Shown here in pieces: positions 8,465 to 16,615 of a stretch of 64,000 nt of DNA. Made by a program: the position numbers and the translations under genes. The notes under the pieces are model-generated. The model saw only the letters and a list, made by a program, of their open reading frames with translations, did not search any database and was not told where the DNA came from. Location: NCBI RefSeq assembly GCF_000427405.1, contig NZ_KE386492.1:171690-235689 (forward strand), read 5' to 3'. Every line of letters starts with the position of its first letter. Within the stretch, counting starts at the first letter, position 1. This DNA comes from Flectobacillus major DSM 103 (lineage in GTDB: Bacteria > Bacteroidota > Bacteroidia > Cytophagales > Spirosomataceae).

Positions 8465-9739
8465 TTATAAGCCCGTAGCTACAGTTTTGAGGCCTCTTTC
8501 TTGAATAAGGTTTTCTCTTACTTTTAGCTCACGATATAGATTGAGGGGGTTCAATGCCGCCCCTGCTCTCAAACGAGCCTCGGCAACAATAGCTCTTACA
8601 TCGGTACGGAAGGCATTTTGTAAAATTTCTTGGGCTCTGGCCACATCATTGTTGGCTTGGGCATCTTCCAAAGCATGTCTGTTGACCGAAAGAGCTTGAG
8701 CATACGCTATCATAATAGCCTCTACCGACTGTAAAAGATCCTCTAATGGGTCTTTTACGTTGTGTGAGGCATCTATCATCCAGCCCAAATCTTTGGCATG
8801 ATTCATACCTCTGGCATCCATACCATCTACTAACTCATTGAAAATCAAAAACAACTGGTAAGGTTTTATCGAACCTGCTGTCAAATCATCATCTCCATAT
8901 TTTGAGTCATTGAAGTGAAAACCCCCTAATTTTTCTTCCATCAACAACAAAGCCACAATTTGTTCGATATTGGCATTAGGCAAATGGTGGCCTAGGTCAA
9001 CCAAGGTATAGGCTTTGTCACCCAGCTTACGAGCATACGAAAGCGATTGCCCCCAGTCGCCTACGGTCATTGAATAAAAGTTAGGCTCAAAAGCTTTATA
9101 TTCAACAAATATTTTCCAGTTATCTGGCAATGCTGCGTAGATTTCCTGCAAACTTTCTAAGGTATTTTGATAAGCCTTTCTAAAATTTAATTGTCCCGGA
9201 AAACAAGAACCGTCCGACAACCAAACTGTTAACGACTCAGAGCCAAGCTCAATACCATGTTTGATTACTTCGATATTATGCTCAATGGCCTGCTTGCGAA
9301 TAACCTTATTTACATTTTGTAAAGAACCAAACTTATAGGTATGTTCTTGTTGGGCTTGGTCTTGAAAAGTATTAGAGTTTACGGCATCAAAGGTTAAACC
9401 ATGCTGAGCGGCAAGGGTTCTGATAGCTTTGGCATCTTGAGGAATATCCCAAGGAATATGCAAAGAAATAGCTCCAGAAGCCTTATTAAGGGCATGAAGA
9501 AGGCCTACATCTTCAATTTTTTCTTCGATAGAGCGAGGTTCGCCCCCACCTGCAAAGCGACCAAAGCGAGTACCGCCTGTTCCCAATGCCCATGAAGGAA
9601 TAGCTATTTGGAAGTCAACGAGTTTTTGGATAATACCTTCGATATTGTCTACCTCCGAGCCAGTAAAGGCCAATTTATTTTCATGAGCCTTCAAAAGGGC
9701 ATCATTATGGCTTGCAATTTTGTATGATTCGATTAGCAT
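8465..9739 (-). CDS. rhaI: L-rhamnose isomerase (rhizobial/Pseudomonas-type RhaI)
   Basis: 424 residues. A TIM-barrel sugar isomerase with the metal and substrate motifs of the RhaI family (FVEYKAFEPNFY, about residues 211-222; LVDLGHHLPNANIEQ, about 242-256; GGFHFNDSKYGDDD, about 274-287). It converts L-rhamnose to L-rhamnulose in the cytoplasm. The type is that of Pseudomonas stutzeri and Rhizobiales rather than E. coli RhaA. It starts 28 bases after rhaM in the same operon. Confidence 0.92.
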   Translation of the reverse strand: MLIESYKIASHNDALLKAHENKLAFTGSEVDNIEGIIQKLVDFQIAIPSWALGTGGTRFGRFAGGGEPRSIEEKIEDVGLLHALNKASGAISLHIPWDIPQDAKAIRTLAAQHGLTFDAVNSNTFQDQAQQEHTYKFGSLQNVNKVIRKQAIEHNIEVIKHGIELGSESLTVWLSDGSCFPGQLNFRKAYQNTLESLQEIYAALPDNWKIFVEYKAFEPNFYSMTVGDWGQSLSYARKLGDKAYTLVDLGHHLPNANIEQIVALLLMEEKLGGFHFNDSKYGDDDLTAGSIKPYQLFLIFNELVDGMDARGMNHAKDLGWMIDASHNVKDPLEDLLQSVEAIMIAYAQALSVNRHALEDAQANNDVARAQEILQNAFRTDVRAIVAEARLRAGAALNPLNLYRELKVRENLIQERGLKTVATGL

Positions 9740-9767
9740 GAGATGTTTCTGTTAAGTAAAAGCCCAT

Positions 9768-10082
9768 TTAGGGTAAATAAAAAACACTGGTCATTGGAAT
9801 ACTCACAGGCGAGTTGTCGGGGTTGGCATCCATGATGTCGCCCATATATTTCCACCATTTTTGCATAACAGGGTGCTTGGGAAGTTCGTCGAGCAAGGCG
9901 GGATTCTCGATAGAAAGCACCCCAAAAAGTGCATACGTTTGGGGGTCTAAAAAAATCGAATAGTCCCTTACCCCAATACTTTTGAGCAAACAAACCAATT
10001 CAGGCCAAATCTCGTCGTGTCGGCGTTGGTATTCGGCCTGCTGTCCTTGATGCAATTGCATCTTAAAAGCCACTTTTTGCAT
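9768..10082 (-). CDS. rhaM: L-rhamnose mutarotase
   Basis: 104 residues, full length for RhaM. Visible family signatures are RRHDEIWPEL (residues about 20-29, with the catalytic His), the central DYSIFLDP segment and the conserved KWWKYMGDIM near residue 75. The enzyme interconverts alpha and beta anomers of L-rhamnose to supply RhaI. It is preceded by a hairpin at 10102-10138 and followed closely by rhaI. Confidence 0.93.
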   Translation of the reverse strand: MQKVAFKMQLHQGQQAEYQRRHDEIWPELVCLLKSIGVRDYSIFLDPQTYALFGVLSIENPALLDELPKHPVMQKWWKYMGDIMDANPDNSPVSIPMTSVFYLP

Positions 10083-10101
10083 GGTATTTATTAGTATGGT
10101 T

Positions 10102-10138
10102 AAATACCCTGCCTTTATTGTAGTTGGGCAGGGTATTT
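10102..10138. terminator. Intra-operon hairpin between rhaEW and rhaM
   Basis: Perfect 12-base stem AAATACCCTGCC (10102-10113) and its complement (10127-10138). In the operon direction only three T follow, so it is likely an attenuator or mRNA stability element rather than a full stop; on the plus strand a T run follows. Confidence 0.55.
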
Positions 10139-10150
10139 TTCAGCTATATA

Positions 10151-12295
10151 TTAACGATAAAAGCCCATTGCTACGCCACCATCTACATTCAGGGCATTGC
10201 CTGTCGACTTATTGAGCAGCCCACCAACAAAGGCAAAGCAAGCATTGGCAATATCTTCTGGCAAAATTATTTCGTTGAGCAATGTACGTTTGGCATAATA
10301 AGCGGGCAATTCGGCTACTGTAATACCATAAGCCTTGGCACGGCCTTCGGCCCAGCCACCAGCCCAGATATTAGAATCCGAAATAACGGCATCGGGGTTT
10401 ACGGTATTCACGCGGATTTTGTCAGCACCTAATTCAGCCGCCATCAAGCGAGTTAAATGAGCCTGTGCCGATTTGGCCGAGCCATAACCTGGGTTATTGG
10501 GGCCTGCCACTACAGCATTTTTAGAAACAATATTGATAATATCGCCTCCAAATCCTTGCTTACGCATAACAGCAATACCAGCCTGCGAAACAATAAACTG
10601 CCCTTTTACCAAAATATCATAGAGCCTATCCCATTCTTCTAGCGAATGCTCGGCAATAGATTTTGAAATACTAATACCTGCATTGTTTACAACGATGTCG
10701 ACCCCACCAAAAGCCAAACAAGCTGCATCTAAAGCCTTTTCGGTACTTTCTTGACTTGTTACGTTCAACAATGTACTTGCAACGGCATCTTTACCAAATG
10801 TTTTGATAAACTCGGCTTTAGCCCCTTCCAAACGCTCTTGATTAATATCGTTAATAATCACACAAGCACCTTCTTCGGCAAAACGCTTGGCGATAGCCTT
10901 TCCGATACCTCCAGCCGAACCCGTAATCAAAGCTACTCGTCCCGACAATGCCTTTGGTTTAGGCATACGCTGCAATTTGGCTTCTTCCAACAGCCAGTAT
11001 TCAATATCAAAAGCTTCTTGGCGTGGCAAAGATGTGTACTCAGACACGGCCTCTGCTCCTTTCATTACATTTACAGCATTGATATAGTATTCTGATGCTA
11101 AACGAGCCGTAGTTTTATCTTTCGAGAAAGTGAACATACCCACTCCTGGGTACAAAATCACCACAGGATTTGGATCACGCATGGCTGGCGAGTTGTCGTG
11201 CTTGCAAGTATTGTAATACTCGGTGTACATAGCACGGTATGCTTCAAATGCTGGCGTAAGCTGTGCTTTGATAGCTGCTACATCGGTCAAATCTTGGTCG
11301 GGAGCTAATTCCAATACCAAAGGTGATATTTTGGTACGCAAAAAGTGATCAGGACACGACGTTCCTAATGGAGCTAATTTGGCCAAATCGTTAGAATTGA
11401 TAAACTCCAATACCCTTATATCGTCGGTAAAGTGTCCAATCATTTTTCTTTCCGACGAACAGAATCCTCTCAAAATTGGAGCAACTTTAGCCGCCTGTAA
11501 GTTACGTGCTTCGGTGGGTAAACTCTCTATTTTTTGTCCACCAAAAACTGGACGATTTTTCCCGTAATTGGCTTCTAAATATTCTGCACATTTTTCGATT
11601 ACCTCAAGGGTATTGACATAACTTTCGTAGGCAGTATCGCCCCAAGTAAACAAACCATGCGACCCCAACATAATCCCTCGCAATTGAATACCACGAGAAG
11701 CGGCTTCTTCTAAACAAGCTCGCAACTGCAAGCCCAAGTCGAAGCCCGGACGTTGCCAACCCACCCAGCCGATTTGTCCGGCAAACAATTCTTCTGTAAT
11801 TTTTTTACCATCTTTGGCAGCAGCAATTGCAATAGCTGCATCGGGGTGAAGGTGGTCGATATGAGCAAAAGGCAAAAACCCATGTAAAGGCGTGTCGATA
11901 GATGGTGCTTTTGATGCTAAATCGAATATACAGTGGTTAAACAACTCTACCATCTCATCTTCAAACTCAATACCTTTATAAACATTCTCCAACGAGCGAA
12001 GTCTATCTACATACAAAGCGGCACATCCCGATTTTTTCAAAGTACCTATATCTCCTCCCGAACCTTTAATCCACATAACATCGGTAGTCTTGCCCGTAAG
12101 TGGGTCAGTATCCTGAATTTTGACTGAGGTATTGCCACCACCATAATTGGTAAGGCGAAGGTCGGCACCCAGCAAATTGGAGCGATAAATAAAAAGAGCT
12201 ACTTCATCGCCAGCCAATTCGGCAGCCTTGCTCTCGTCCCATAGGTAGCTTACATGTTTGAAAGCCGTTTCGGTTAAAGCTGAAATCTTTGTCAT
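10151..12295 (-). CDS. rhaEW: Bifunctional rhamnulose-1-phosphate aldolase / L-lactaldehyde dehydrogenase
   Basis: 714 residues in two parts. Residues about 20-400 are a class II aldolase/adducin domain (NYGGGNTSVK, then GTLKKSGCAALYVD, and the HGLFTWG segment). Residues about 455-714 are a short-chain dehydrogenase with the NAD motif TGSAGGIG and the catalytic YGSAK. Such fusions, called RhaEW or RhaD/SDR, cleave L-rhamnulose-1-phosphate to DHAP and L-lactaldehyde and oxidise the latter to L-lactate. It is first in the rha-lut operon; the lactate formed is the substrate of LutABC at the far end. Confidence 0.93.
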   Translation of the reverse strand: MTKISALTETAFKHVSYLWDESKAAELAGDEVALFIYRSNLLGADLRLTNYGGGNTSVKIQDTDPLTGKTTDVMWIKGSGGDIGTLKKSGCAALYVDRLRSLENVYKGIEFEDEMVELFNHCIFDLASKAPSIDTPLHGFLPFAHIDHLHPDAAIAIAAAKDGKKITEELFAGQIGWVGWQRPGFDLGLQLRACLEEAASRGIQLRGIMLGSHGLFTWGDTAYESYVNTLEVIEKCAEYLEANYGKNRPVFGGQKIESLPTEARNLQAAKVAPILRGFCSSERKMIGHFTDDIRVLEFINSNDLAKLAPLGTSCPDHFLRTKISPLVLELAPDQDLTDVAAIKAQLTPAFEAYRAMYTEYYNTCKHDNSPAMRDPNPVVILYPGVGMFTFSKDKTTARLASEYYINAVNVMKGAEAVSEYTSLPRQEAFDIEYWLLEEAKLQRMPKPKALSGRVALITGSAGGIGKAIAKRFAEEGACVIINDINQERLEGAKAEFIKTFGKDAVASTLLNVTSQESTEKALDAACLAFGGVDIVVNNAGISISKSIAEHSLEEWDRLYDILVKGQFIVSQAGIAVMRKQGFGGDIINIVSKNAVVAGPNNPGYGSAKSAQAHLTRLMAAELGADKIRVNTVNPDAVISDSNIWAGGWAEGRAKAYGITVAELPAYYAKRTLLNEIILPEDIANACFAFVGGLLNKSTGNALNVDGGVAMGFYR

Positions 12296-12465
12296 TTGCT
12301 TGAATATTAATTGACCGCTTTTTGGTTATGCTAGGCCAATAGATTGTTTAGATTTTTCAAATAAATATATATCGAAAGCTTGCTTATTTATATTTGCCTT
12401 AATGGTATAAACCCGACTTCTTCTATCATTTATTCTACATCGAATTGTTTTATTTTAAGATAACA

Positions 12466-12473
12466 CAAACATA
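12466..12473 (-). promoter_or_regulatory. Candidate -7 element for the rha-lut operon
   Basis: The minus strand reads TATGTTTG, a match to TAnnTTTG, about 170 bases before the rhaEW start. No good -33 TTTG is seen; the palindrome at 12498-12515 occupies that place, as expected of a regulated promoter. The rest of 12296-12718 is AT-rich with no gene. Confidence 0.35.
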
Positions 12474-12497
12474 CAAGTAGATTTTGAGTCAACTTTC

Positions 12498-12515
12498 CTA
12501 TACCGTCCTGTATAG
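12498..12515. promoter_or_regulatory. Palindrome upstream of rhaEW (candidate operator)
   Basis: CTATAC-N6-GTATAG, a perfect 6+6 inverted repeat beginning 24 bases upstream of the candidate -7 box. Its shape suits a dimeric repressor or activator of the GntR or LacI type. No rha regulator gene lies in the window. Confidence 0.4.
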
Positions 12516-12718
12516 AATACCAACACATATATAAAGCACTGTAAATCAGATAATTAATTTTTTAAATATTTTTAAAAAACTACAATTTAAGCCTTTTTAA
12601 TTCCTTTTAAAAGGCTCAAAAGTTTTTTTGCTGGGTAATTAGCTATTCTCAATGCCTACAAAGCAGTGTGAAATACGTAATTTTGAAGCTCACCAACAAG
12701 AACCAAGGCAATTCCTTT

Positions 12719-13048
12719 ATGAAGAATAATGATAATAATTTAGAGAAGCTTATTTTGGGTAAAACTCCCATATTAGTGGATTTCTTTGCAGAGTGGTGTC
12801 AGCCTTGCCGAACCTTAGCACCTATACTCAATGGTTTGGCCAAACAACTAGGCGATGGTATTATTGTATTCAAAGTAGATGTCGATAAAAAGCCCCAAAT
12901 AGCAAAAGCCTATCGGGTACAAAGTATGCCTACTTTACTGTTGTTTCAACAAGGTAAATTACTTTGGCGACATACTGGCGTGGTGTCAAAACAGCAGTTA
13001 GAGCAAGTAATAAAATCTATGACCATTAAACCTTACCTGCTCCAATAA
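12719..13048 (+). CDS. Thioredoxin-like protein with CQPC active site
   Basis: 109 residues from the ATG at 12719. A GTG at 12668 would add 17 residues unlike thioredoxin, so it is not preferred. The thioredoxin fold is complete: FFAEWCQPCRTLAP (Cys27 and Cys30), the buried VDVDKKP segment and the cis-proline SMPTLLLF. The active site is CQPC rather than the standard CGPC, a change that alters redox potential in studied variants. There is no signal peptide, so it acts in the cytoplasm. It ends 3 bases from the convergent rep gene. Confidence 0.88.
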   Translation: MKNNDNNLEKLILGKTPILVDFFAEWCQPCRTLAPILNGLAKQLGDGIIVFKVDVDKKPQIAKAYRVQSMPTLLLFQQGKLLWRHTGVVSKQQLEQVIKSMTIKPYLLQ

Positions 13049-13051
13049 ACC

Positions 13052-14461
13052 TCAATAGCCTAAGGTAAGCCCCAATGCCTGGGCTTTTTGTGTAAAAATT
13101 TTCCGTATCTCGGCAAAACCTGCAAATTCAGCTTCCAAAATATTCATAACAATGCCATAAAACCCTGTTCCTTGATTGAAAAAATCAACAAACGAGGCAA
13201 AACTAACTTGATTTTGGCAAAACAACAAATAACTTTCATACTGCATTGACCCCAATAAATTACCGCTCAGCCTTTCCAGAATAGCCATATATAAGTCGGG
13301 ATGTTGGCCAAATATTTGATTGGCAAATGCTTTTTTAGCCAATGTATACTCGTGCATTAGCTGGTCTTTGTGTTGTTGTAAACTTTGCTGATTTTTGGCT
13401 GCTTGACGTTTTTCGGCATCTTGCTTCAACTTTTGGGCTTGTTGCTTTTCCTTTTCTTTTTTGGCATCCATGAGGTCGGGGCTTTTGACAAGCTTGGTCA
13501 AATACCCTCCAATATTTTTAATTTTTTTGTTGGTTTGTAATTCTTGTTTTACATAATCTATTGCCAATTGTATTTGTTCAACCGACACCTCAGCAAGCCA
13601 ACTATCAATGGTTTGTGCCGCAATACTGTATTCTTTTACTTGTGCCAACAATATTTCGTTTACGTCTGGAGTCGCCTCTATCAATGGTTCTATGATAGGA
13701 GCTTCTTTGAAAGTTGCAGAAATTTGTTCTACCAGAGGAATCTCTTCTAACTCTTCTAGTTTATTTTTCTTCACCACAAATCGTAATTTTACTACTTTCT
13801 TACCTTGCTTTATTTCGGTAAATTCAAAGTATAATTCCGAGTTTTTCATGAGTTCATTTTGTGCCTGAACCACCACTTTCATTTTGAAATCGAAATAGTT
13901 TTTGTATTTATTTTCGATATTAAACATTTGTTTGAGTTTATCTATCTCAAATTCAAATGCACCCAAACGTTCTTTTTCTTTGCATATTTCATAAAACCGC
14001 ATGGCATAAGCACTATCGAGCCGCAAAATATTACGAATATCCAAAACGGTAAAGTTCTCTTTCAGCTGCAAAAGAAACGGTTTAAGCAGGTTTGGAAACT
14101 CCAGTACAAAATATCCTTCTTTCTTGAAATACACATAACCGCTAATTAGGTGCGAATCCAGCTCGATTCTGTCATCTTTATAATACACTTTTTTGTCTAT
14201 CATTTTTTTGACTTCTTGCTGCAAATGCGAGTAGAGGCTTCCGCCTTCTACACCTGTAAATTTCTGGAAATCTTTTACGGTTATTGTGAGTGGAACAAAA
14301 CTTTCTTTGCTAATATCCAACAACGACAGCATGTATATAAATAATTTGGTCTGAGTAGGGGTCAGCTCAAATCTTGCTTCAATTAAAGGGTTACCCTTCA
14401 CTATTCTGTATGGGTCTTTGGTTACGCTGTCCAAAGCTTGTTCCCGTTTCTCAATTTTCAT
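13052..14461 (-). CDS. Iteron-type plasmid replication initiator (Rep_3 / RepB family)
   Basis: 469 residues. The N-terminal half (about 20-240) has the two winged-helix layout of Rep_3 initiators, with NPLIEARFELTPTQTKLFIY and the DNA-binding segment RFYEICKEKERLG. The C-terminal extension (about 260-469) contains a lysine/glutamine-rich coiled coil (about 345-385) and is longer than in classic RepB proteins. The protein would bind the iterons at 14775-15505 to open the origin. A 13-base inverted repeat upstream (14738-14774), ending with an iteron half-sequence, fits autorepression. The assignment is strongly backed by iterons and parAB. Confidence 0.9.
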   Translation of the reverse strand: MKIEKREQALDSVTKDPYRIVKGNPLIEARFELTPTQTKLFIYMLSLLDISKESFVPLTITVKDFQKFTGVEGGSLYSHLQQEVKKMIDKKVYYKDDRIELDSHLISGYVYFKKEGYFVLEFPNLLKPFLLQLKENFTVLDIRNILRLDSAYAMRFYEICKEKERLGAFEFEIDKLKQMFNIENKYKNYFDFKMKVVVQAQNELMKNSELYFEFTEIKQGKKVVKLRFVVKKNKLEELEEIPLVEQISATFKEAPIIEPLIEATPDVNEILLAQVKEYSIAAQTIDSWLAEVSVEQIQLAIDYVKQELQTNKKIKNIGGYLTKLVKSPDLMDAKKEKEKQQAQKLKQDAEKRQAAKNQQSLQQHKDQLMHEYTLAKKAFANQIFGQHPDLYMAILERLSGNLLGSMQYESYLLFCQNQVSFASFVDFFNQGTGFYGIVMNILEAEFAGFAEIRKIFTQKAQALGLTLGY

Positions 14462-14576
14462 TTGTCTATTACGCTTTTTGCGAAGGGCTTTTGTCTGATT
14501 AATTCTATGCTATCAAGCAGTAGTGCCTTGGGGTGTATACAATAACCTTAGGCTGTAATGTAATTGTATGAAATGG

Positions 14577-14609
14577 TTTTGTATCAAGTATATCTGTGTT
14601 TTGCATCAA
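14577..14609 (+). promoter_or_regulatory. Paired TTTTGYATCAA sequences in the rep leader
   Basis: TTTTGTATCAA (14577-14587) and TTTTGCATCAA (14599-14609) lie 22 bases apart, two helical turns. A third copy (15586-15596) overlaps the -33 box of parAB. Shared placement suggests an operator for Rep or the HTH-bearing ParA. Confidence 0.35.
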
Positions 14610-14707
14610 TCATTGCTATCAAAACCCTGCTACAACTTTTATTACTACCTCATTCTCAATACTATCGGTTGCGAAGGCTATTGCCGCATAAAGGCCAAAC
14701 CTTAATA

Positions 14708-14715
14708 CAAAAATA
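14708..14715 (-). promoter_or_regulatory. Candidate -7 element of rep
   Basis: The minus strand reads TATTTTTG, matching TAnnTTTG. The inverted repeat 14738-14774 covers the expected -33 position. A leader of about 240 bases would precede rep. Confidence 0.4.
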
Positions 14716-14737
14716 AGAACATATTGGATTTCTCTTA

Positions 14738-14774
14738 CTAAAAACTACCTTAATTTTTTACAGGTAGTTTTTAG
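14738..14774. promoter_or_regulatory. Inverted-repeat operator of rep
   Basis: Perfect 13-base arms, CTAAAAACTACCT (14738-14750) and AGGTAGTTTTTAG (14762-14774). The arms contain the iteron tail GTAGTTTT in both orientations, the usual arrangement for Rep-dimer autorepression at iteron plasmids. It directly abuts the first iteron. Confidence 0.6.
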
Positions 14775-14877
14775 CACCATAAAAGTAGTTTTTTAGCACC
14801 ATAAAAGTAGTTTTAAACACCATAAAAGTAGTTTTAAACACCATAAAAGTAGTTTCAAACACCATAAAAGTAGTTTT
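14775..14877 (+). repeat. Iteron array I: five tandem iterons
   Basis: CACCATAAAAGTAGTTTT occurs at 14775, 14797, 14818, 14839 (last base C) and 14860, a period of 21-22 bases, so all copies face the same side of the helix. This is the likely Rep-binding core of the origin. The next 190 bases (14878-15066) are very AT-rich and carry no iteron, a plausible unwinding region. No clear DnaA box was found. Confidence 0.9.
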
Positions 14878-15066
14878 AATTGTATTTAATCAACTGATTT
14901 TCAATTAGTTATGGACACCGAAAAGACATAAAAGAAAGAAAGATATAAAAGACAACAAAGGAAAAGTTGTTGATTTTTTTAATTTTTTATTCTTTATAAT
15001 GTTTTTTTTCAACTACGATTTTTAGGCAAGAAATGATAAGTACTACGAAAGCTGATTTTTCGGCGA

Positions 15067-15505
15067 CACCATAAAAGTAGTTTTTGGAAAGTTGAAAAAA
15101 CGTATGCTAATTTTTTTTAACACCATAAAAGTAGTTTTAAAAGATAAGGCTTTTTTGCCCTTGACACCATAAAGGTAGTTTTTGTGAAAGTCCTAAGAAG
15201 AGTCCCGACACCATAAAAGTAGTTTTTAGAGAATCCCCTCTTGCGTTATATTGGTATTGCTCAAACACCATAAAAGTAGTTTTTAGAAAGTATATAAAGT
15301 ACTTAAAAATAGCTCCCCAAGAATCAACAATAATAGTGATATCGATAAGTAGACTCAGTAGGTACGTATATGGTAGCCACACCATAGGAGTAGTTTTTGG
15401 AGAACACTTTCAGTTTTTCTCACAATCGACACCATAAAAGTAGTTTTTATAGGATTAACATAAAGTGAACGTACCAAGCTATATTTACACCATAAAAGTA
15501 GTTTT
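15067..15505 (+). repeat. Iteron array II: eight dispersed iterons
   Basis: Same 18-base sequence and orientation at 15067, 15121, 15165 (AAGG variant), 15209, 15266, 15380 (ATAGGAG variant), 15430 and 15488. Steps are 54, 44, 44, 57, 114, 50 and 58 bases. Such loosely spaced copies usually titrate or couple Rep (copy control, incompatibility). They lie just upstream of the parAB promoter. Confidence 0.9.
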
Positions 15506-15567
15506 TGGAAAGAGATACTAGTGACAAAAAAATCGCTTGATCGTTCTGAAATTTAGTATAAATAAAA

Positions 15568-15579
15568 AGAAATATTTCT
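15568..15579. promoter_or_regulatory. Short palindrome upstream of parAB
   Basis: AGAAATATTTCT is a perfect 12-base palindrome ending 7 bases before the -33 box of parAB. It is AT-rich and could be chance. Confidence 0.25.
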
Positions 15580-15586
15580 GAACAGT

Positions 15587-15620
15587 TTTGTATCAAATAT
15601 GATGCTTTTGGTTATTTTTG
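15587..15620 (+). promoter_or_regulatory. parAB promoter
   Basis: TTTG at 15587-15590 and TATTTTTG at 15613-15620, 22 bases apart, fit TTTG / TAnnTTTG; transcription would start about 20-25 bases before parA. The -33 box lies in a TTTTGTATCAA sequence also found twice near rep. Confidence 0.5.
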
Positions 15621-15650
15621 TATGAAAAATAATACAAATCACTTTTTGAT

Positions 15651-16607
15651 ATGATTACACAAGAATTAGTCTTAAAATTTCTTCGACATAATCCAGCTCT
15701 ATCTGTTTTAACAGTTGAAAAAGAAGCCTCTTTGCCCAAAGGAACTTTAACAAAAGCTATTTCGGGCGAACGCAACTTGAACGAAAGGCATCTAACAGCT
15801 TTATTACCTGTATTTATCAAATATGGCTATTCGCCAACATTATACCAACACGCACGAGTTATCTCAATTATCAATCATAAAGGAGGCGTAGGCAAAACTA
15901 CTACTACTGGTTCATTGGGCGAAGCATTAGCCAGAAAAGGATTTAATGTTTTGCTAATAGATATGGATCCACAAGGTAACTTATCTCAAATTTTGGGAGT
16001 CGACAACCCACAAAAACAAGTAGTAGACGCACTACTAAAGCCCGAAGAATTACCAATTATCAATATTGCCAATAATTTAGATTTGAGTCCATCTGATATA
16101 GACTTGGCCAAAGCCGAAATCGAACTGATTGTTTCATTGGGCGGAGTATCTCGTCTAAAAAATAAATTAGTACCACTGATGGAAAGCTACGATTATATTT
16201 TGATAGATTGTCCGCCATCGCTCAATGCTCTAACGTCGTCGGCACTAATAGCTTCAAAAAGTTGCTTGATTACCCTACAACCCGAAATCTCGGCTGTAAA
16301 AGGTTTAAATACCTTGCTAGATAGAATATCGGAAGTAAGGACAAGCTGGAATCCAGCCATTGAAATAGATGGAATAGTGTTTACGATGGTCAAGAAAAAT
16401 TCGGTACACGATGGCGTAAAAGAACACGTTCGGGAAAGTATGTCGCAGTTTAGGGTATTTAGAACAGAAATAAAACATTTGGTAGATTTTCAGAAAGCAC
16501 AAATCGAGCAAAGCACGATTTCTAAGTTTGCCGAAAATTCGGAAGCAGCCAAACTTTATCGTGACTTTTCGGAGGAGTTTATTCAATATTTACAAATTGT
16601 AAAATAA
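15651..16607 (+). CDS. parA: ParA-type partition ATPase with N-terminal HTH
   Basis: 318 residues. About 65 N-terminal residues form a helical helix-turn-helix-like region (LTVEKEASLPKGTLTKAISG), then a deviant Walker A motif KGGVGKTT (residues 77-84), the MDPQGN switch and the LIDCPPS Walker B segment. The N-terminal DNA-binding part is characteristic of type Ia ParA proteins, which both drive plasmid segregation and repress their own operon. It lies 8 bases before parB and just beyond iteron array II. Confidence 0.92.
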   Translation: MITQELVLKFLRHNPALSVLTVEKEASLPKGTLTKAISGERNLNERHLTALLPVFIKYGYSPTLYQHARVISIINHKGGVGKTTTTGSLGEALARKGFNVLLIDMDPQGNLSQILGVDNPQKQVVDALLKPEELPIINIANNLDLSPSDIDLAKAEIELIVSLGGVSRLKNKLVPLMESYDYILIDCPPSLNALTSSALIASKSCLITLQPEISAVKGLNTLLDRISEVRTSWNPAIEIDGIVFTMVKKNSVHDGVKEHVRESMSQFRVFRTEIKHLVDFQKAQIEQSTISKFAENSEAAKLYRDFSEEFIQYLQIVK

Positions 16608-16615
16608 GCGATTAG

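Noticed and set aside
4046-12295. Rhamnose transporter or regulator within the rha-lut operon
   Set aside because: All open frames between these genes are shadows of the named genes; none encodes a transporter or DNA-binding protein.
2746-12550. ACTGTAAATCAGA word upstream of both the siderophore receptor and rhaEW
   Set aside because: Only 13 bases in AT-rich DNA with different distance to promoters; too weak to call a shared operator.
12668-12718. GTG start for the thioredoxin
   Set aside because: The added 17 residues are unlike thioredoxins; ATG at 12719 gives a standard length.
15137-15385. 82-residue open frame on the minus strand within the iterons
   Set aside because: Its repeated KTTFMV comes from translating iterons; no homology-like pattern and no good start.
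14775-15505. Repeated 18-base units that could be taken for a CRISPR array
   Set aside because: The spacing is irregular (21 to 114 bases), repeats are non-palindromic and AT-rich, no cas genes are near, and rep and parAB flank them; these are iterons.
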